Notes: a model not told the origin generated them from the sequence alone. 64,000 nt of DNA from Glandiceps talaboti (GCF_964340395.1 NC_135551.1:24809003-24873002), one strand, 5' to 3'. Shown: positions 10,881 through 23,258, numbered from the stretch's first letter. Numbers and translations are program-made.

Positions 10881-13800
10881 CATTCAGTTGTTGGTAGGCA
10901 TGGAAAATTCAAGTTATACATTGATATACTCTGCTACTAGAAACGAATAAATTTGTATATACGTATTAAATTAAGAACAAATCTGTATCGGTAGACTATA
11001 TCAAATATAACACGTCTTGTGTATACGTAAAAGTACAGAGCATAAAATCTCACCTCTCACCTGGTATGATTTACATAACAATATGTATTGTCCCATGATG
11101 ACCTTCACAGCACATTGTTTCCGACTACTGCGTACAAAATTCAAACATGGGAAAGTTGCATATCATCATAACCAATCAGCTGAGTGAGGTTCGGGATATT
11201 ATGTTCATTTAAATCTGTAAAATTATGTATACCGTGTGCAGACTGCACATTTGACACAGATCACTGACCAAGAGAGCGACAGTGACCATGCATTTCTATA
11301 AATGTGAAGCAATATGGACTGACTACTATATGGAATGAGTGTCATCGCATTGTAATATAAACCATAATAATAGGGAATAACAATGTTGTAAAGAGTGGTG
11401 ACATTCTTGTCATTTGACAAGTCAATCCTATACAAAAAAAAAAAAATTTTTCTGATATTCTATTGTGGTTTGTCTTCTTGAAGCATAGTGGTCTCATTAA
11501 CAAGTCAGAAACACAGAAAACACATATCAACACTCCCAAACAAGATATGAACGTCGGACAAAGTAATTTGATATAAACATAAACGTTCGTATGCAACGCA
11601 TATAGGATTTGTACTATGTATTGATAGTAACGTATGTAAATTGACATCTTGAGTTAAACTGGATGGTTAGGGGCCTACAAAATACGTTGTAGTACGAAAT
11701 TCAATCATTTTATTGTTCAAGATAATGAATGACTAATGAATAACATTATAGATACAGGAAAATGTATTGTAAATTTTGTTGTATAGCAACAATAATATTG
11801 ATGTTTACATAGTATTGTTCATGTACGTCATATTTGTGTTGATATAATTATGTTTCTTTGGTGATGTCTTGTTTGTTTGTGCGTTTATTTTCGTGTGTAC
11901 AGTAAACCATATACAGTGGAGACCATTGCCTATGAGTAAACATAACCAGTTATTTTAAGTCTTGATCCAATGTGTTTGAATGTCTCAAGTTCTCCGTTAT
12001 AATTACTAATCACATGAATGAAAGTTATTAACTTCGATGTACACCATATAGAAAATTTGCCTATATTAGTCAGGAGGCATTTCGGACTATACAAATTCAA
12101 AAGTCGACAGACAGCGATATTCTCTTCCTAAGTAAAACCCAACAAACAAGTATCATTCTATGTATGTAAATATGATATTTTATTATATCGGTCAATGAAT
12201 TTAACAATGCTTTTCGAATTTCCTATGGCTTGCAGACAAATGCCATATGCATAACGTTTTCAATTGCGGCTCACAGAAAACACAAGCGACAGACCTAATG
12301 TTGCTCTTTCGTTTTCACAACAACCTTTCAAACCGCAGGATTACAACAGGCTCATACACATTTTTACGATTGCGACATGTCGTTTATTTGTTAATGGTAC
12401 TGTTTCCAACTTTAAGAACCCTGGTAGTGGTATATTTTTTTCCAATGTGTTATCTTGAAACTAGGATTAGTCCAACTACACAACAAACATCTAGTTAAAA
12501 GCAGGTCTTGAAGGAAATACAAATATAGTTAACGATAAAACAAGAGACTGGTTACAAATAAACCATTTTAGTCATATTTACTGACATTTTGATTTTATAC
12601 ACGCACGAATAAATATCATCAATGTTCTAAAATGTATAGTTATCTCAGACTGTGTCCTCTTGAAGATGCTTTCTTGTTATTTTGATAATATACTTTCTAC
12701 TACTGTTTTACATTCATGGGTACAGGCACTCAAGACTCGCGACTATTCAATGTGCAACGTGAATACATTATTTCTGCTGACTGCCATCCATGATGCAATA
12801 GTCCAAGCAATTCATAACAGAATCTAAACCAGTAGTCTGAAGCCCCGGTCTGAAGCCTTGTGGTAGGGGTCACCGTAGGTCAACGTCCGAAATAAAACTG
12901 ACAGCCCTTTGTCCTCGAATAAGTTGACAATAATTATAACATCAAATTTTTAATATCTTAATAAATAGTGAGGTATTTGGATTCAAACCCTCAAAACATG
13001 TTGCTATATACTTGACGACACAAGAGTAAATAATCATAAAATAACTGCAAAGTTCAAGTACAAAGACTGGGGCTTTGAAGGTCATTAACAAGGTCGTTAC
13101 GGTCTCGGGTTATGTGTTTTATCATAATGAATCGAACGTTTAGTTCGTTGGACTGTCATTTTGGGATTTTTTCGCGAAGTTTTCCAAGTTTATCAAACTG
13201 AGTATTAGTGTGTCTTTTTCGTTGGAGTGCTCGTTAATACTAGTATACATAGTCAAATTTCATTGTTTTCTACATTTGACGAAAAGGTATCTGTATATCT
13301 ATATCTGTATCTGTATAAGTTATCTGTATAGTATAGTATAGTAATAATTGGCTGTGTATACTGAGTCTGTGGTGAGTGTTTTATTACTTGCAAGCCTTTG
13401 TCGTTTACTGACAATATATAAGACCACTGTAAATAAGTACATGTTATTTGCCAAATACCGTTCCATATCTTTCTGCAAGAGGTAATTTACCGTGCGTTCG
13501 CCGTATCTGGACTGTCGCCGTTCTGCATGGAATTTTTGACAGTTTCCCTCTGACACAAAACATGCAGTTCAAAGACTTGTATACAATGTATACAACGATG
13601 ATATGTCATACGGTTGACAATAAATTTGGCATTTTGAAATGTTGGTTATAGCTGTATTTCTAGTTGTCTGCTCGGTTTGTTTACAAGGGGATGTCCAGTG
13701 ATCACGTGACACAACAAGCAAAAATACGGCTATTGGTGAAAAATACGCCCGTGTATCTGCAGGGCTCTCGACCAATCAGAATGCGAGATTGGTGACAGGT

Positions 13801-14174
13801 GACGTATAACGGGGAATGAGTGGAATAGATAGCCTGAGACTTCTTGGAGAACAGTCTCACTCACCTCGCTAATTTGAGGTACAGAGATCGTAAGCTGGGA
13901 TATACACTGGATAAAATCATACACAGTCAGGATTTAAAGTTGTTTGAGTCGTGATAGATTTATGATACCACTATAGAAATTCCTTTCAGTGGTCTGAGAT
14001 CACATGACAAAAGACAGACTACTGCTAGTCTAGTTCTTCTACGTTATCGTTAGGATTTACACCTCCATTCACTACTTTAGTTAGAGACCACGTTGGCATC
14101 CAGACTAGACTACTTCGCGATTGTGTAGTCTTTCATTGAGACCAACTGACTTATACTTGAATGTGTTAGATAAC
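10881..14174. other. Intergenic, no gene recognised
   Basis: AT-rich spacer between receptors A and B. It holds a short A run at about 11434-11445 and TATCTG/TAGTA simple repeats near 13289-13345. The short frames seen lack domains or conserved composition. Confidence 0.6.
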
Positions 14175-16292
14175 TCACATCTTCAATTCAGCATATACAA
14201 TGCCATCACTTTTCAATGTAAAGTCTTTCCTGGTTCCGGGACGAGATTGCGCATCTGATAAATCAAGTTCCGCGTATGTCACTTCTTCCGCATTCTTCGT
14301 GAATGACTCTTTCTTTTCAGAACCAACTCCCTCGGAAGTTTCAGTCTTGTATTGTGCTGTGGAACTTCTATCGATCGGCTTGTCCTTTGTCAGTGTAGCA
14401 GGCCTGATCTCATCGTACAAAGGGTTGAATGGTGCTACGTTCGTTGACGTTGTTGTTGTAATGTCTCTAACAGGTTCGACCGTTCCACATTCATTTTCAC
14501 TTTGTTTCTGCTTTACAGTGACACTTTTCTTCAACTTGATTGGTTTGGGTTTTATCTGTGGCCTTGACATCGTCTCTGTAAAGTCGGTTTCTTCGTTGTC
14601 AGGTAGATCTAACACCGCATCACTGGCTCTTTCAGGAATGGTCTCGATCTCCCTCCCCTTGTTTGGATCTAATCTCTCATTACATCTAGCAGAATCACTG
14701 GTCATGTCTTGCTCCAATTCATCCAAATTGGCATTATTTCTACCGGGTGACGTTTTCATTTTCTTGATTGGTTTTGCGTACAAATCTTCAATACATATCT
14801 GTCCATTCACATTTTCATCCGCATTACGAATTTCCTTCATTTGCAACTTTGTTTCCGTTTCCATAGAAACCAAAGTTGTTCCCTGATCTCTTTCCAGGAC
14901 TATCATATTGACAACGTTCATCGATGACACTGTAGCTTGGGTATCGCTATCACAGACATCGTCCCTTATATTCTGACCATTCCGTGTTTGGGGTACTCGG
15001 GCTTTACGGCGTTTTACGACACATACTACTGTTACTATGACAACAACTATGACTATCACGAACACACCACTTCCTGCTGCTGCACTAGCAATAATAACAG
15101 TGTCGTCTTGCTTTTGGGTGACCTTCGTCGGAACTACCCTAAATTCATTTGTTGCCGATGTGAAATCTGGAATCGAAGTCATCACAGGGATAGCGATCAT
15201 AACATGTATGTTTGCAATTGCTTCACTTGTTCCAATAACGTTTGTCATCTTACATCTTATTTCATGCTCGCCATTTTCTTTTTCATCGAAGCCTGATATT
15301 TCTAGAGCCCGACCTTGTATTTTGAAGCGATCGTCGTCACTAATTTCATTGTTATCATAATACCAAATAGTTTCGTGAACAACTGGATTTGCATCAGAAG
15401 TACAGTTCATTTTCCGGACTTCGTTTCGGTTGACCACAAACTCTAAATTCTGGTCTACATCTATTGTTACTATCGGGGAGTATTGGATATCAAACGGTCC
15501 CATTGTACAGAATCTCTGAGTTGACAGACTGGGATGTTGAAATGTGCACGTAAAGAGAAGAGGTTGGTTTCTAGCGTCGCTGATAGACGGCGTCCAGGTG
15601 TAAGAAATATGAAGGTGTCCGCCAATGTTTACTCCCGGTTCGTCCAATTGTAATTTGTTACCGTTGTTATCACTCCAACTTAATAAATCGACATTTGGAA
15701 TTTCTTGATCCGTCAGACATTTAAATTTGTAACTTTGACCCTCTTCCAAGGCTGTAGGTGGTGTTTCTGTTATTTCAATATCCTTGCCAAAGGAGTCAGA
15801 CAACGAGCAGATTGGATCACTATCTGGGTGTTGAGCTCCATTATTGACAAGTACAGTAGCAACTCTTGATTCTTCGACAAGGGTGTCGCCTGCTTCTGCT
15901 ACTACACATTTATATCGCCCTGAGTCAAAGGAAGCCGTGGAGGGTGTAATATCGCCCACTCCTAAACCGTACCCTTCCCCACCATTTGTAACAGCTAGCA
16001 CACGCAAATAGTACCTATCTGTGTCCACAATGTTTGCAATTGAATCTCGGAATTGGACGTCATCAGAAATGGGAATACCATTTTTGTACCACACTATTTC
16101 CTGTGTTGCAGGTAGTTGACGTACTGTACAGAGCAACTCCACCATGTTATTAGTACTTCCTTCTTCCAGATTCAGTGTCACATTCGTTGGTTGTGAATAA
16201 AATAACGACGTACTTGAGGCAACAACATTAGCTAGTCCAAGACACATTACGATACGATATGCCATAGTAAATAACACACCCGTCTTCGCCAT
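14175..16292 (-). CDS. Three-Ig type I receptor with ITIM-like tail (receptor B)
   Basis: A single ORF of 705 residues beginning with a signal peptide (about 1-26). Ig domain 1 is at about 30-150 (Cys55/Cys129, WYKNG and DSGRYKC), domain 2 at about 160-265 (Cys192/Cys249) and domain 3 at about 275-365 (Cys297/Cys347). The TM helix is at about 399-427, followed by a VVKRRK stop-transfer. The 278-residue tail carries Tyr505 (YAKP followed by IKKM), Tyr626 (PLYDEI), Tyr673 (VTYAEL) and Tyr700 (IVYAEL); the last two are full ITIM matches, 27 residues apart, at the very C-terminus. It is closest to receptor C in the first Ig domain (shared RFRDSIA, GDITP and FDSG) but keeps the tail that C lacks. 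The juxtamembrane YATV-type tyrosine of A and D is missing here (VNMIVLERDQ). Coding DNA is intronless. The function is inferred as cell-surface inhibitory signalling. Confidence 0.92.
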   Translation of the reverse strand: MAKTGVLFTMAYRIVMCLGLANVVASSTSLFYSQPTNVTLNLEEGSTNNMVELLCTVRQLPATQEIVWYKNGIPISDDVQFRDSIANIVDTDRYYLRVLAVTNGGEGYGLGVGDITPSTASFDSGRYKCVVAEAGDTLVEESRVATVLVNNGAQHPDSDPICSLSDSFGKDIEITETPPTALEEGQSYKFKCLTDQEIPNVDLLSWSDNNGNKLQLDEPGVNIGGHLHISYTWTPSISDARNQPLLFTCTFQHPSLSTQRFCTMGPFDIQYSPIVTIDVDQNLEFVVNRNEVRKMNCTSDANPVVHETIWYYDNNEISDDDRFKIQGRALEISGFDEKENGEHEIRCKMTNVIGTSEAIANIHVMIAIPVMTSIPDFTSATNEFRVVPTKVTQKQDDTVIIASAAAGSGVFVIVIVVVIVTVVCVVKRRKARVPQTRNGQNIRDDVCDSDTQATVSSMNVVNMIVLERDQGTTLVSMETETKLQMKEIRNADENVNGQICIEDLYAKPIKKMKTSPGRNNANLDELEQDMTSDSARCNERLDPNKGREIETIPERASDAVLDLPDNEETDFTETMSRPQIKPKPIKLKKSVTVKQKQSENECGTVEPVRDITTTTSTNVAPFNPLYDEIRPATLTKDKPIDRSSTAQYKTETSEGVGSEKKESFTKNAEEVTYAELDLSDAQSRPGTRKDFTLKSDGIVYAELKM

Positions 16293-16380
16293 GTCTTAAG
16301 CCCGTCGTTTTCTTTCAACACAATAACTTTTACTAGTCGGACCGATGAGACGTACAGTATATCATGGAAGTGGGTGATAC

Positions 16381-16390
16381 TATATATATA
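16381..16390 (-). promoter_or_regulatory. TATA-like box of receptor B
   Basis: TATATATATA, about 89 bp upstream of the ATG at 16292, comparable in position to the elements of the three paralogues. Confidence 0.45.
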
Positions 16391-19101
16391 GTATATCTAT
16401 TCAGAGTACCGTGCGTGTGAATGGTTGACAGCCTTCAAAACATATGAACCCGGATGTATCTTTTGTTTTGCAAAGCAGTGACACATGGGATACTTAACTT
16501 ATCTTACTACAAAGTATGTACTAGAATGTAAACACATATAACACATACTATGTCTGTAGCATGTAGGATTACTCAGGCTTGTCTAGGTGCGTAGGAGTTT
16601 AAACAAGAAACAAACCAGACTGTTTCGCCCTCAGGACATCAATATACTCGTATTCAGAATAGTGTGTATCATACAATTATATGGAGCAGTTAGACTTTAA
16701 TATTGTGTTAATTTTTCTTTTCTTTTTCATTTTTTTTTTCATTTTTTCCTTTGTTAAAATGACTATGTTTCACCTTAGAAATATTTGTGACCAATTTTCC
16801 AGTTAATACTGTCTCTTAATGTATCCATCGGTCATCATGAGGAGAGGGGTCGATAGTCTTCTGATGTTATTCCTGTGACGCTTCATACAAGTAATCTGCG
16901 CGTGCGTCAGATCTCCCTCATCAATGATGTTCATGGACTTTTTGATGGAGAACTTTTATACACACATGACATGTCTTAGACAGTAACGATGAACAGCAGT
17001 TATACTTCAAACAATATACGTGAAATGATAAAGTGTAGCTAAGTTAAATGGAAAACATTAAGAACGTTGCAAATGAATTTAGAGCAAAATGGGTTAAAGG
17101 AACCAATGATAAGATTTGGGATTTCTACACGGATTTTCTTGCCGACAATATTTCTCTCACCAACCATTCTATTGGTAACACATTCGATACAAGTGTGACC
17201 CATAAAACAACTATTTCATATGCTTTCTTTCATTGAAGCGTCTTAGTTTTCAATATGAGGTACCGGCATTTATGAAAACATGTTTTGCTAACTTTGTGTC
17301 GTACTATGAAAGAGACAATAAAACTGTCGATAAGAAAAACAAGTAGGCATTTATTTGTGACTCACTTTGTACCACAATCACAGTGGGAACTAAACAGTCA
17401 AGGTAATGTAGTTTATAACACAATCGGCCTTGCCTTTGTGCAAACATTTACGTCAAGATGTAGGCGAGTTCATATCAAATCAATGCCCCCGAGTACCAGT
17501 TAATAAATACAGCTATGCCAGATTTTTATTGAAATGGCATATACAAGAAGGAAAGAGAATTGATACGTCCGTCATGTTCTGCTTTTGTTTTTATTTTATT
17601 TACTTTTGTTGTAATTGCATTAGTTTAAAGCAACGTGTACATAAGTTCATATGGATATGTTGTGGTATATTTTTTAATCTGCTATGTATGTTTCTAACGA
17701 GTTTTTAACCTCGTGTCACTCTAATAAAATTACTACACTGTACTATACCTCAGACCACTAATTTAAAACGGTCTTTTTTAATAGAAGCATGGAACTATAG
17801 ATACAATTTCTTACTCTCAATAGTCAATGAAGCAAAGTGTCAACTCGTACCGAAATATGGAAGTCTGATTCTAGCGCATAAAACACACTGTGACATAAAC
17901 CAAAACGCATACATACTTAATATTGGGAGGTAAATGGTAGTTACTAGTAGGCTAGTGAGAAAATTCTAATTTTTAAGGTAGACAAGGAAGTTATCATATG
18001 GTTTTTTATAACGGTTGTGTATCATGATCGCTTGTTTACAGTATAAGGTAAACATTTGTATATTTCATCGTAGTACTGTTATTTTTTTTTTACTTGCTAT
18101 GGATTGTGCTCTTTCCATTTTTTGGTGATTCTTAAGAGTATGCGTACTTATTTAATTTCATAATGATATATAAGCCTGGTGGGCTGGGTGATGCATAAAC
18201 TTTTTTTTTGTATTGTCAATTTGTAAATGTTATTCACATGTCACTATGGTAAACAACTCTGACTCTATAAATTGCAAAAACAAAAAAAACAACGTGAATG
18301 CTTTGTTCTTTTGACTTCCATCTCCCCTCTTTCCTTTTCTTTTCATGGAGAATATATTTATTCAAAATGATTTTAAAGTCAGGATTAATTATAATAAATC
18401 AAAAGTTACTGCAAAATTATTTTTACAGTTATGGGTATGTGTGTATACAGTAATTATGGTTAAAATGTGCATGTAAATACTAAAGGGTCTTTATCAGTGC
18501 ATCCAGTGACTGTAGTATAATGTATGGAATTCAAAGTTATAATTAAAACAATGAAGTCATCGGGAAACGAGCGCAGTTACTGAGGTCAGCATTTTCTATT
18601 CCGTAGGTTTGTTTCCTGGTACAGCTGTGAAGTTTCACGTTTTGAGAGAACCTAGTCTAGGCGTCACGGTACCAATCATATCCATTTTATCACTGACTCG
18701 TTGTCATCAGAATCACTCAGTAACTTTATTTGGCTAAAATCTGTTAAATCTCATTTTCCGCACATTACCACTGTGCGACCAATGTGAACTGCTTTGAATG
18801 AGAATGTGGGTGTTTATGTAAAAATAACAGATGAGGCAGGAGTGGTGTAATGAATATTAACAATTTATATCCACAAAGGAAGCCGTATAGTTTCGTTTCC
18901 TAAACGCGTTACGATTATACTCCACATGGTGATCGTTAGAGAACGTCGACATGTATAGGATCAAGACTATAGTATCATTCCTAGCTAACGCGACTCGTAT
19001 TTCCCATACTTACGTATATTTTCTATCTTACAACTCTGTAAACTTATAGACACTCCGTTTAGTTGGTTTATTGATTCGACAAAGTGACTTATAGAGACTG
19101 T
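16391..19101. other. Intergenic, no gene recognised
   Basis: AT-rich spacer between receptor B and the retroelement remnant. Open frames near 17048-17236 and 17430-17708 encode sequence with no recognisable domain and no splice support, and are left uncalled. Confidence 0.6.
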
Positions 19102-19282
19102 GATGTTTCTTTATTCTGTATATCATTAACTGTGATTTATTTAATCTATATATAATATATATATACATATAATATATATATACATATAATATATATATAT
19201 GTATATATATATTATATGTATATATATATTATATATAGATTAAATAAATCACAGTTAATGATATACAGAATAAAGAAACATC
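19102..19282. repeat. 181-bp palindrome at the 5' edge of the Penelope-like element
   Basis: The left arm, starting GATGTTTCTTTATTCTG at 19102, is the exact reverse complement of the right arm ending at 19282. The centre, near 19192, is an alternating TA/CATA stretch. The outer part of the right arm is element coding sequence, so the left arm is an inverted copy of about 40-60 bp of the element. This fits an inverted 5' junction formed during insertion. Confidence 0.85.
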
Positions 19283-19736
19283 CTGAGGAGCACAAGTTAC
19301 ATAAAATTTTCAACAAGGGGAATGTGAAAATGAGCTACAGTTGTATGAATAACATGGCTTCCATCATCAAAGCTCACAATACTATGATCCTTAAACGCGG
19401 AAATGAAGCTCCCATAGGGACATGCAACTGTCGTGATAAATCAACTTGCCCGCTTGATGGGAAATGCCGATCAGATAATATCGTCTACAAAGCCCAGGTC
19501 AAAATAAACAACAGAGATACTAAATCCTACATTGGCTCAACAGAAAACAGCTTCAAAACGCGTTACGGCAACCACAAGTGTTCTTTCGCCAATAACAAAT
19601 ATGGAAATTGTACTGAACTTTCAAAGTGTGTCTGGAAAATAAAGGAGTCGGGCCACCAGTATTCCATCAACTGGGCTATCATTGCCCATGCAGCCGCCTA
19701 CTCTAATGCAACAAAAAGGTGCAACCTGTGTCTTAC

Positions 19737-20969
19737 TACCGTGGCCGATGACGACAAATCGGTCTTCTAATTCAAGTGTCGGTCTTCTAGTTCAAAAAAC
19801 CAGTCTTCTAATTCAAGTGTCGGTCTTCTAATTCAAGTGTCGGTCTTCTAGTTTAAAAAAAACGGTCTTCTAATTCAAGTGTCGGTCTTCTAGTTCAAGT
19901 GTCGGTCTTCTAATTCAATTGTCGGTCTTCTAGTTCAAGTGTCGTTCTTCTAATTCAAGTGTCGGTCTTCTAGTTCAAGTGTCGGTCTTCTAACTCAAGT
20001 GTCGCGTCCATCTTCTCTTTCAAAAGTTTTCTATACTATACTATACTATACTATACTATACTATACTATACTATACTATACTATACTATACTATACTATA
20101 CTATACTATGATATGCTATACTATACTATACTATACTATACTATACTATACTATACTATACTATACTTTACTATACTATACTATACTATACTATACTACC
20201 GTACTATACTATACTATGATATGCTATACTATACTATACTTTACTATACTATACTACCGTACTATACTATACTACACTATATATTATGCACTATACTATA
20301 CTATACTATACTATACTATACTATACTATACTATACTATACTATACTATACTACCGTACTATACTATACTACACTATATACTATGCACTATACTATACTA
20401 TACTATACTATACTATACTATACTATACTATACTATACTATACTATACTATACTATACTATACTATACTACACTATAGTGTAGTATAGTATAGTATAGTA
20501 TAGTATAGTATAGTATAGAAAACTTTTGAAAGAGAAGATGGACGCGACACTTGAGTTAGAAGACCGACACTTGAACTAGAAGACCAACACTTGAATTAGA
20601 AGACGGACACTTGAATTAGAAGACCGACACTTGAATTAGAAGACCGACACTTGAATTAGAAGACCGACACTTGAACTAAGACCGACACTTAAATTAGAAG
20701 ACCGACACTTGAACTAGAAGACCGACACCTGAACTAGAAGACCGACACTTGAATTAGAAGACCGACACTTGAACTAGAAGACCGACACTTGAGTTAGAAG
20801 ACCGACACCTGAACTAGAAGAGCGACACTTGAACTAGAAGACCGACACTTGAATTAGAAGACCGACACTTGAATTAGAAGACCGGTTTTTTTAACTAGAA
20901 GACCGGTCTTTTGAACTAGAAGACCGACACTTGAATTAGAAGACCGGTTTGTCGTTATCGGCCACGGTA
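19737..20969. mobile_element. 1233-bp fold-back (long inverted repeat) element
   Basis: Ends are TACCGTGGCCGAT at 19737 and its near-perfect complement ending CCACGGTA at 20969, flanked by identical 7-bp target duplicates GTCTTAC (19730-19736 and 20970-20976). Each arm is an array of about 20-bp units (GTCGGTCTTCTAATTCAAGT with T/C and A/G variants), forward in the left arm (to about 20030) and reverse complemented in the right arm (from about 20519). The centre is a CTATA/TAGTA pentanucleotide satellite of about 480 bp. There is no transposase ORF; the element must be non-autonomous. The superfamily is not identifiable by eye. Confidence 0.88.
20031..20518. repeat. CTATA pentanucleotide satellite
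   Basis: Forms the loop region of the fold-back element: mostly CTATA units with variant blocks containing ACCGTAC and ATGATATG, switching to the complementary TAGTA register near 20480. The open frames across it are artefacts. Confidence 0.95.
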
Positions 20970-21234
20970 GTCTTACAGAGAAGATGTTCATCATCAGTGC
21001 AAATAAATTGGGACTCCTTAATAAACGATCAGAACTGATTTCAAAGTGCCGCCATGAAAACAAATACATTCTTTCATTCCACCATGTCAAACCTCAACGC
21101 GCATCACATCCGGGTACCAGTTCTTCTGCGAGTTCGAATTCCATCACTTGAATTTCCATTAAAATATAGTCGTCGAAGATCGCATTCAAGCGTGAAACTC
21201 TGAGTAACGGCTCCGTACCATAACTTGTGTATTT

Positions 21235-21355
<121 letters not shown>

Positions 21356-21572
21356 CTACTACTACTACTACTACTACTTCTACTTCTACTATATGCAAAT
21401 ACATGTCGTCATGGCTGTTATCACTGAAACTCCTATTTAGTTTCGCAATCGACTACTTCCTTTCTGGATTAGAGTTTGGTTTTATCTCACGTTTTACTCT
21501 CCTTACTTAATGCATATTTCCTTCCGTTTATAAATGTTTTGACATCTTTCTTCACCTATACTATAGCAATTG

Positions 21573-23159
21573 TTACATCGAGCATGGTGTGTTGGACTCC
21601 AAATCTTCCCTGTCAACGTTTTGTCTATCCGCCAGTGCCTTGGCTTTCTTCATTGGCTTCGCATACAAGTCATCAACACAAACACGCCCTTCCCCATCCC
21701 CATCAAAACCATGCGTCTCCCTCATTTGAAACCATGTTTCCATTTCCATAGAAACGGATGCCTTTCTCTGATCTCTCTCAACTACCAGATTGGTAGTAGA
21801 TGATGACGAAATCATAGCAAATGCATTGATATCATCTATGTCGTCGTTATTGTCGTTCATGCTACGTCGGTCGTTCCGTGACGTAGGGGTTGGCATTTTT
21901 CGCCGTTTAACGACACAAATCAGTGTTACTATGACAACTAGCATCAAGAATAAACCACCTCCTCCTGCTGCTGCACCACTAACATGACTGATATTGATAA
22001 CATTTTCGTCGCGTGTTTGTACGATCTTTGTCGAAATCTCCCACTGGTGTGTAGTTGTTGAAGGGATTACTACAATCGATGTCTTTTCAGGGATATCAAT
22101 GGTAAAAGTCGTAGTTGCCAGGCCCGTTCCAACAAAGTTTGTTTTTTGGCACCTAATTGTATGGCCGCCATTTGAGATTTCGTTGATGTCGGTTATGTCT
22201 AGGGAAGATCCTTGAAGCTTGAAGCGATCACTGGCAACTATTTCGATATCATCCAAATACCAAACGGTTTTATAGGGTTCTGGATTTGCCTCAGAAGTAC
22301 AATTCAATTCCAGAACGTCGGTTGCGTTGGTAATAATATCAAAGTTCTGGACTACTATTACTGAGGGCGAAAACAAAATATCAAACGGTCCGATCGTACA
22401 TTGTCTCGATGCTGGCTGGCCGGGTTGTTGAAGGGTGCACGTAAAAAGAAAAGTTGGCATCGTAACATCATTTCTAGAAGGAGTCCACTTATATGATATG
22501 TACGTGAATCCGTCTTTATCTACCCCTGACCTATTTGGTAGCTGTTCGTCATTACTATCGTTACGACTCCATTTTAAAGTTACAGTGGGAAACACAGGAT
22601 CAGACTGACAAGTCAGAGTATAATCCTCGCCTTCTTTCACTTTTAGAAGTCTTCCCATTTTTTCACTCTCAACACCAGTTGAATCAGTCAACAAACAAAT
22701 AGGGTATTCTGGACGAGGGACCGCATAGACCGTCACTACTACGGTGGCAACTCTTGATGTTTCCACGGGAGTGTTGTGAACTTCTGTAACAGCACAGTGA
22801 TATTGTCCACTGTCAAAGACAGCAGTGGTAGGTGTGATGTCACCTACGTGTAACTCGTATCCCTTTCCACCAGTAACGTGTAGATCGATCAACGAATACC
22901 TGTGTTTGTCAGCGATATCTGCTATTGAGTCTCGGAATCTATCATCGTCAGAAATGGGTGATTGGTTTTTATACCATACTATCTTCTGGGTTGCTGGTAT
23001 CTGACGTACTGTGCACAGCAATGAGAACGATCCAGGTAGATTACTGTTTAGAATCACTGTCTTGTTCCGTGGTTGTGACTGAAATATTGTTCCCTTAGCG
23101 ACACCGACAGTATATGCCATTAGAAAAACAGAGATATAATAAAACTTGGTGGATAGCAT
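21573..23159 (-). CDS. Three-Ig type I receptor lacking the ITIM tail (receptor C)
   Basis: A single ORF of 528 residues with a signal peptide (about 1-23). It has three Ig domains (Cys49/Cys122, Cys184/Cys241 and Cys287/Cys337), a Gly/Ala-rich then hydrophobic TM segment at about 393-418, and a VVKRRK anchor. It tracks receptor B through the extracellular part and into the tail as far as the block at Tyr499 (DLYAKPMKKAK), then stops 25 residues later after ESNTPCSM. The distal 170-200 residues seen in the paralogues, including both C-terminal YAEL-type motifs, are missing. The stop is about 220 bp from the TA microsatellite beside the PLE remnant, so local rearrangement may have removed the tail. 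It could be a decoy or differently coupled receptor, or a gene in decay. The intact ORF argues for function. Confidence 0.88.
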   Translation of the reverse strand: MLSTKFYYISVFLMAYTVGVAKGTIFQSQPRNKTVILNSNLPGSFSLLCTVRQIPATQKIVWYKNQSPISDDDRFRDSIADIADKHRYSLIDLHVTGGKGYELHVGDITPTTAVFDSGQYHCAVTEVHNTPVETSRVATVVVTVYAVPRPEYPICLLTDSTGVESEKMGRLLKVKEGEDYTLTCQSDPVFPTVTLKWSRNDSNDEQLPNRSGVDKDGFTYISYKWTPSRNDVTMPTFLFTCTLQQPGQPASRQCTIGPFDILFSPSVIVVQNFDIITNATDVLELNCTSEANPEPYKTVWYLDDIEIVASDRFKLQGSSLDITDINEISNGGHTIRCQKTNFVGTGLATTTFTIDIPEKTSIVVIPSTTTHQWEISTKIVQTRDENVINISHVSGAAAGGGGLFLMLVVIVTLICVVKRRKMPTPTSRNDRRSMNDNNDDIDDINAFAMISSSSTTNLVVERDQRKASVSMEMETWFQMRETHGFDGDGEGRVCVDDLYAKPMKKAKALADRQNVDREDLESNTPCSM

Positions 23160-23258
23160 ACTTATCCCTGCCAGTTTGTCTTCCCCGAATTCGATGAAAC
23201 GTCTAAGTCAGTAATTAGCTACAATGTACGCATGTAGTTGAGATCAGCCTTATTAGTT

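Larger units (their letters stand above)
19243..21151 (+). pseudogene. PLE GIY-YIG endonuclease ORF fragment, interrupted
   Basis: Reading from about 19243, the frame begins in PLE-type sequence (HKIFNKGNVKMSYSCMNNM), then a Cys cluster (CNC, CPLDGKC), the GIY-like VYKAQV, SYIGS, and the catalytic-type Arg in FKTRYGNHK. It continues to CNLCLT at 19736. After the insertion the same frame resumes at 20977 (EKMFIISANK) and ends at a normal stop at 21149-21151. Removing the insertion and one target duplicate leaves the frame continuous, so the domain was intact when the fold-back element landed. The reverse transcriptase part is absent, so the copy cannot be autonomous. Confidence 0.75.

Noticed and set aside
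14200-14886. 228-residue plus-strand ORF
   Set aside because: It is antisense to the tail of receptor B, whose domain structure is clear; the plus-strand frame has no recognisable features.
19999-20488. Long Tyr/Thr/Ile/Leu-rich open frames
   Set aside because: They are translations of the CTATA satellite inside the fold-back element.
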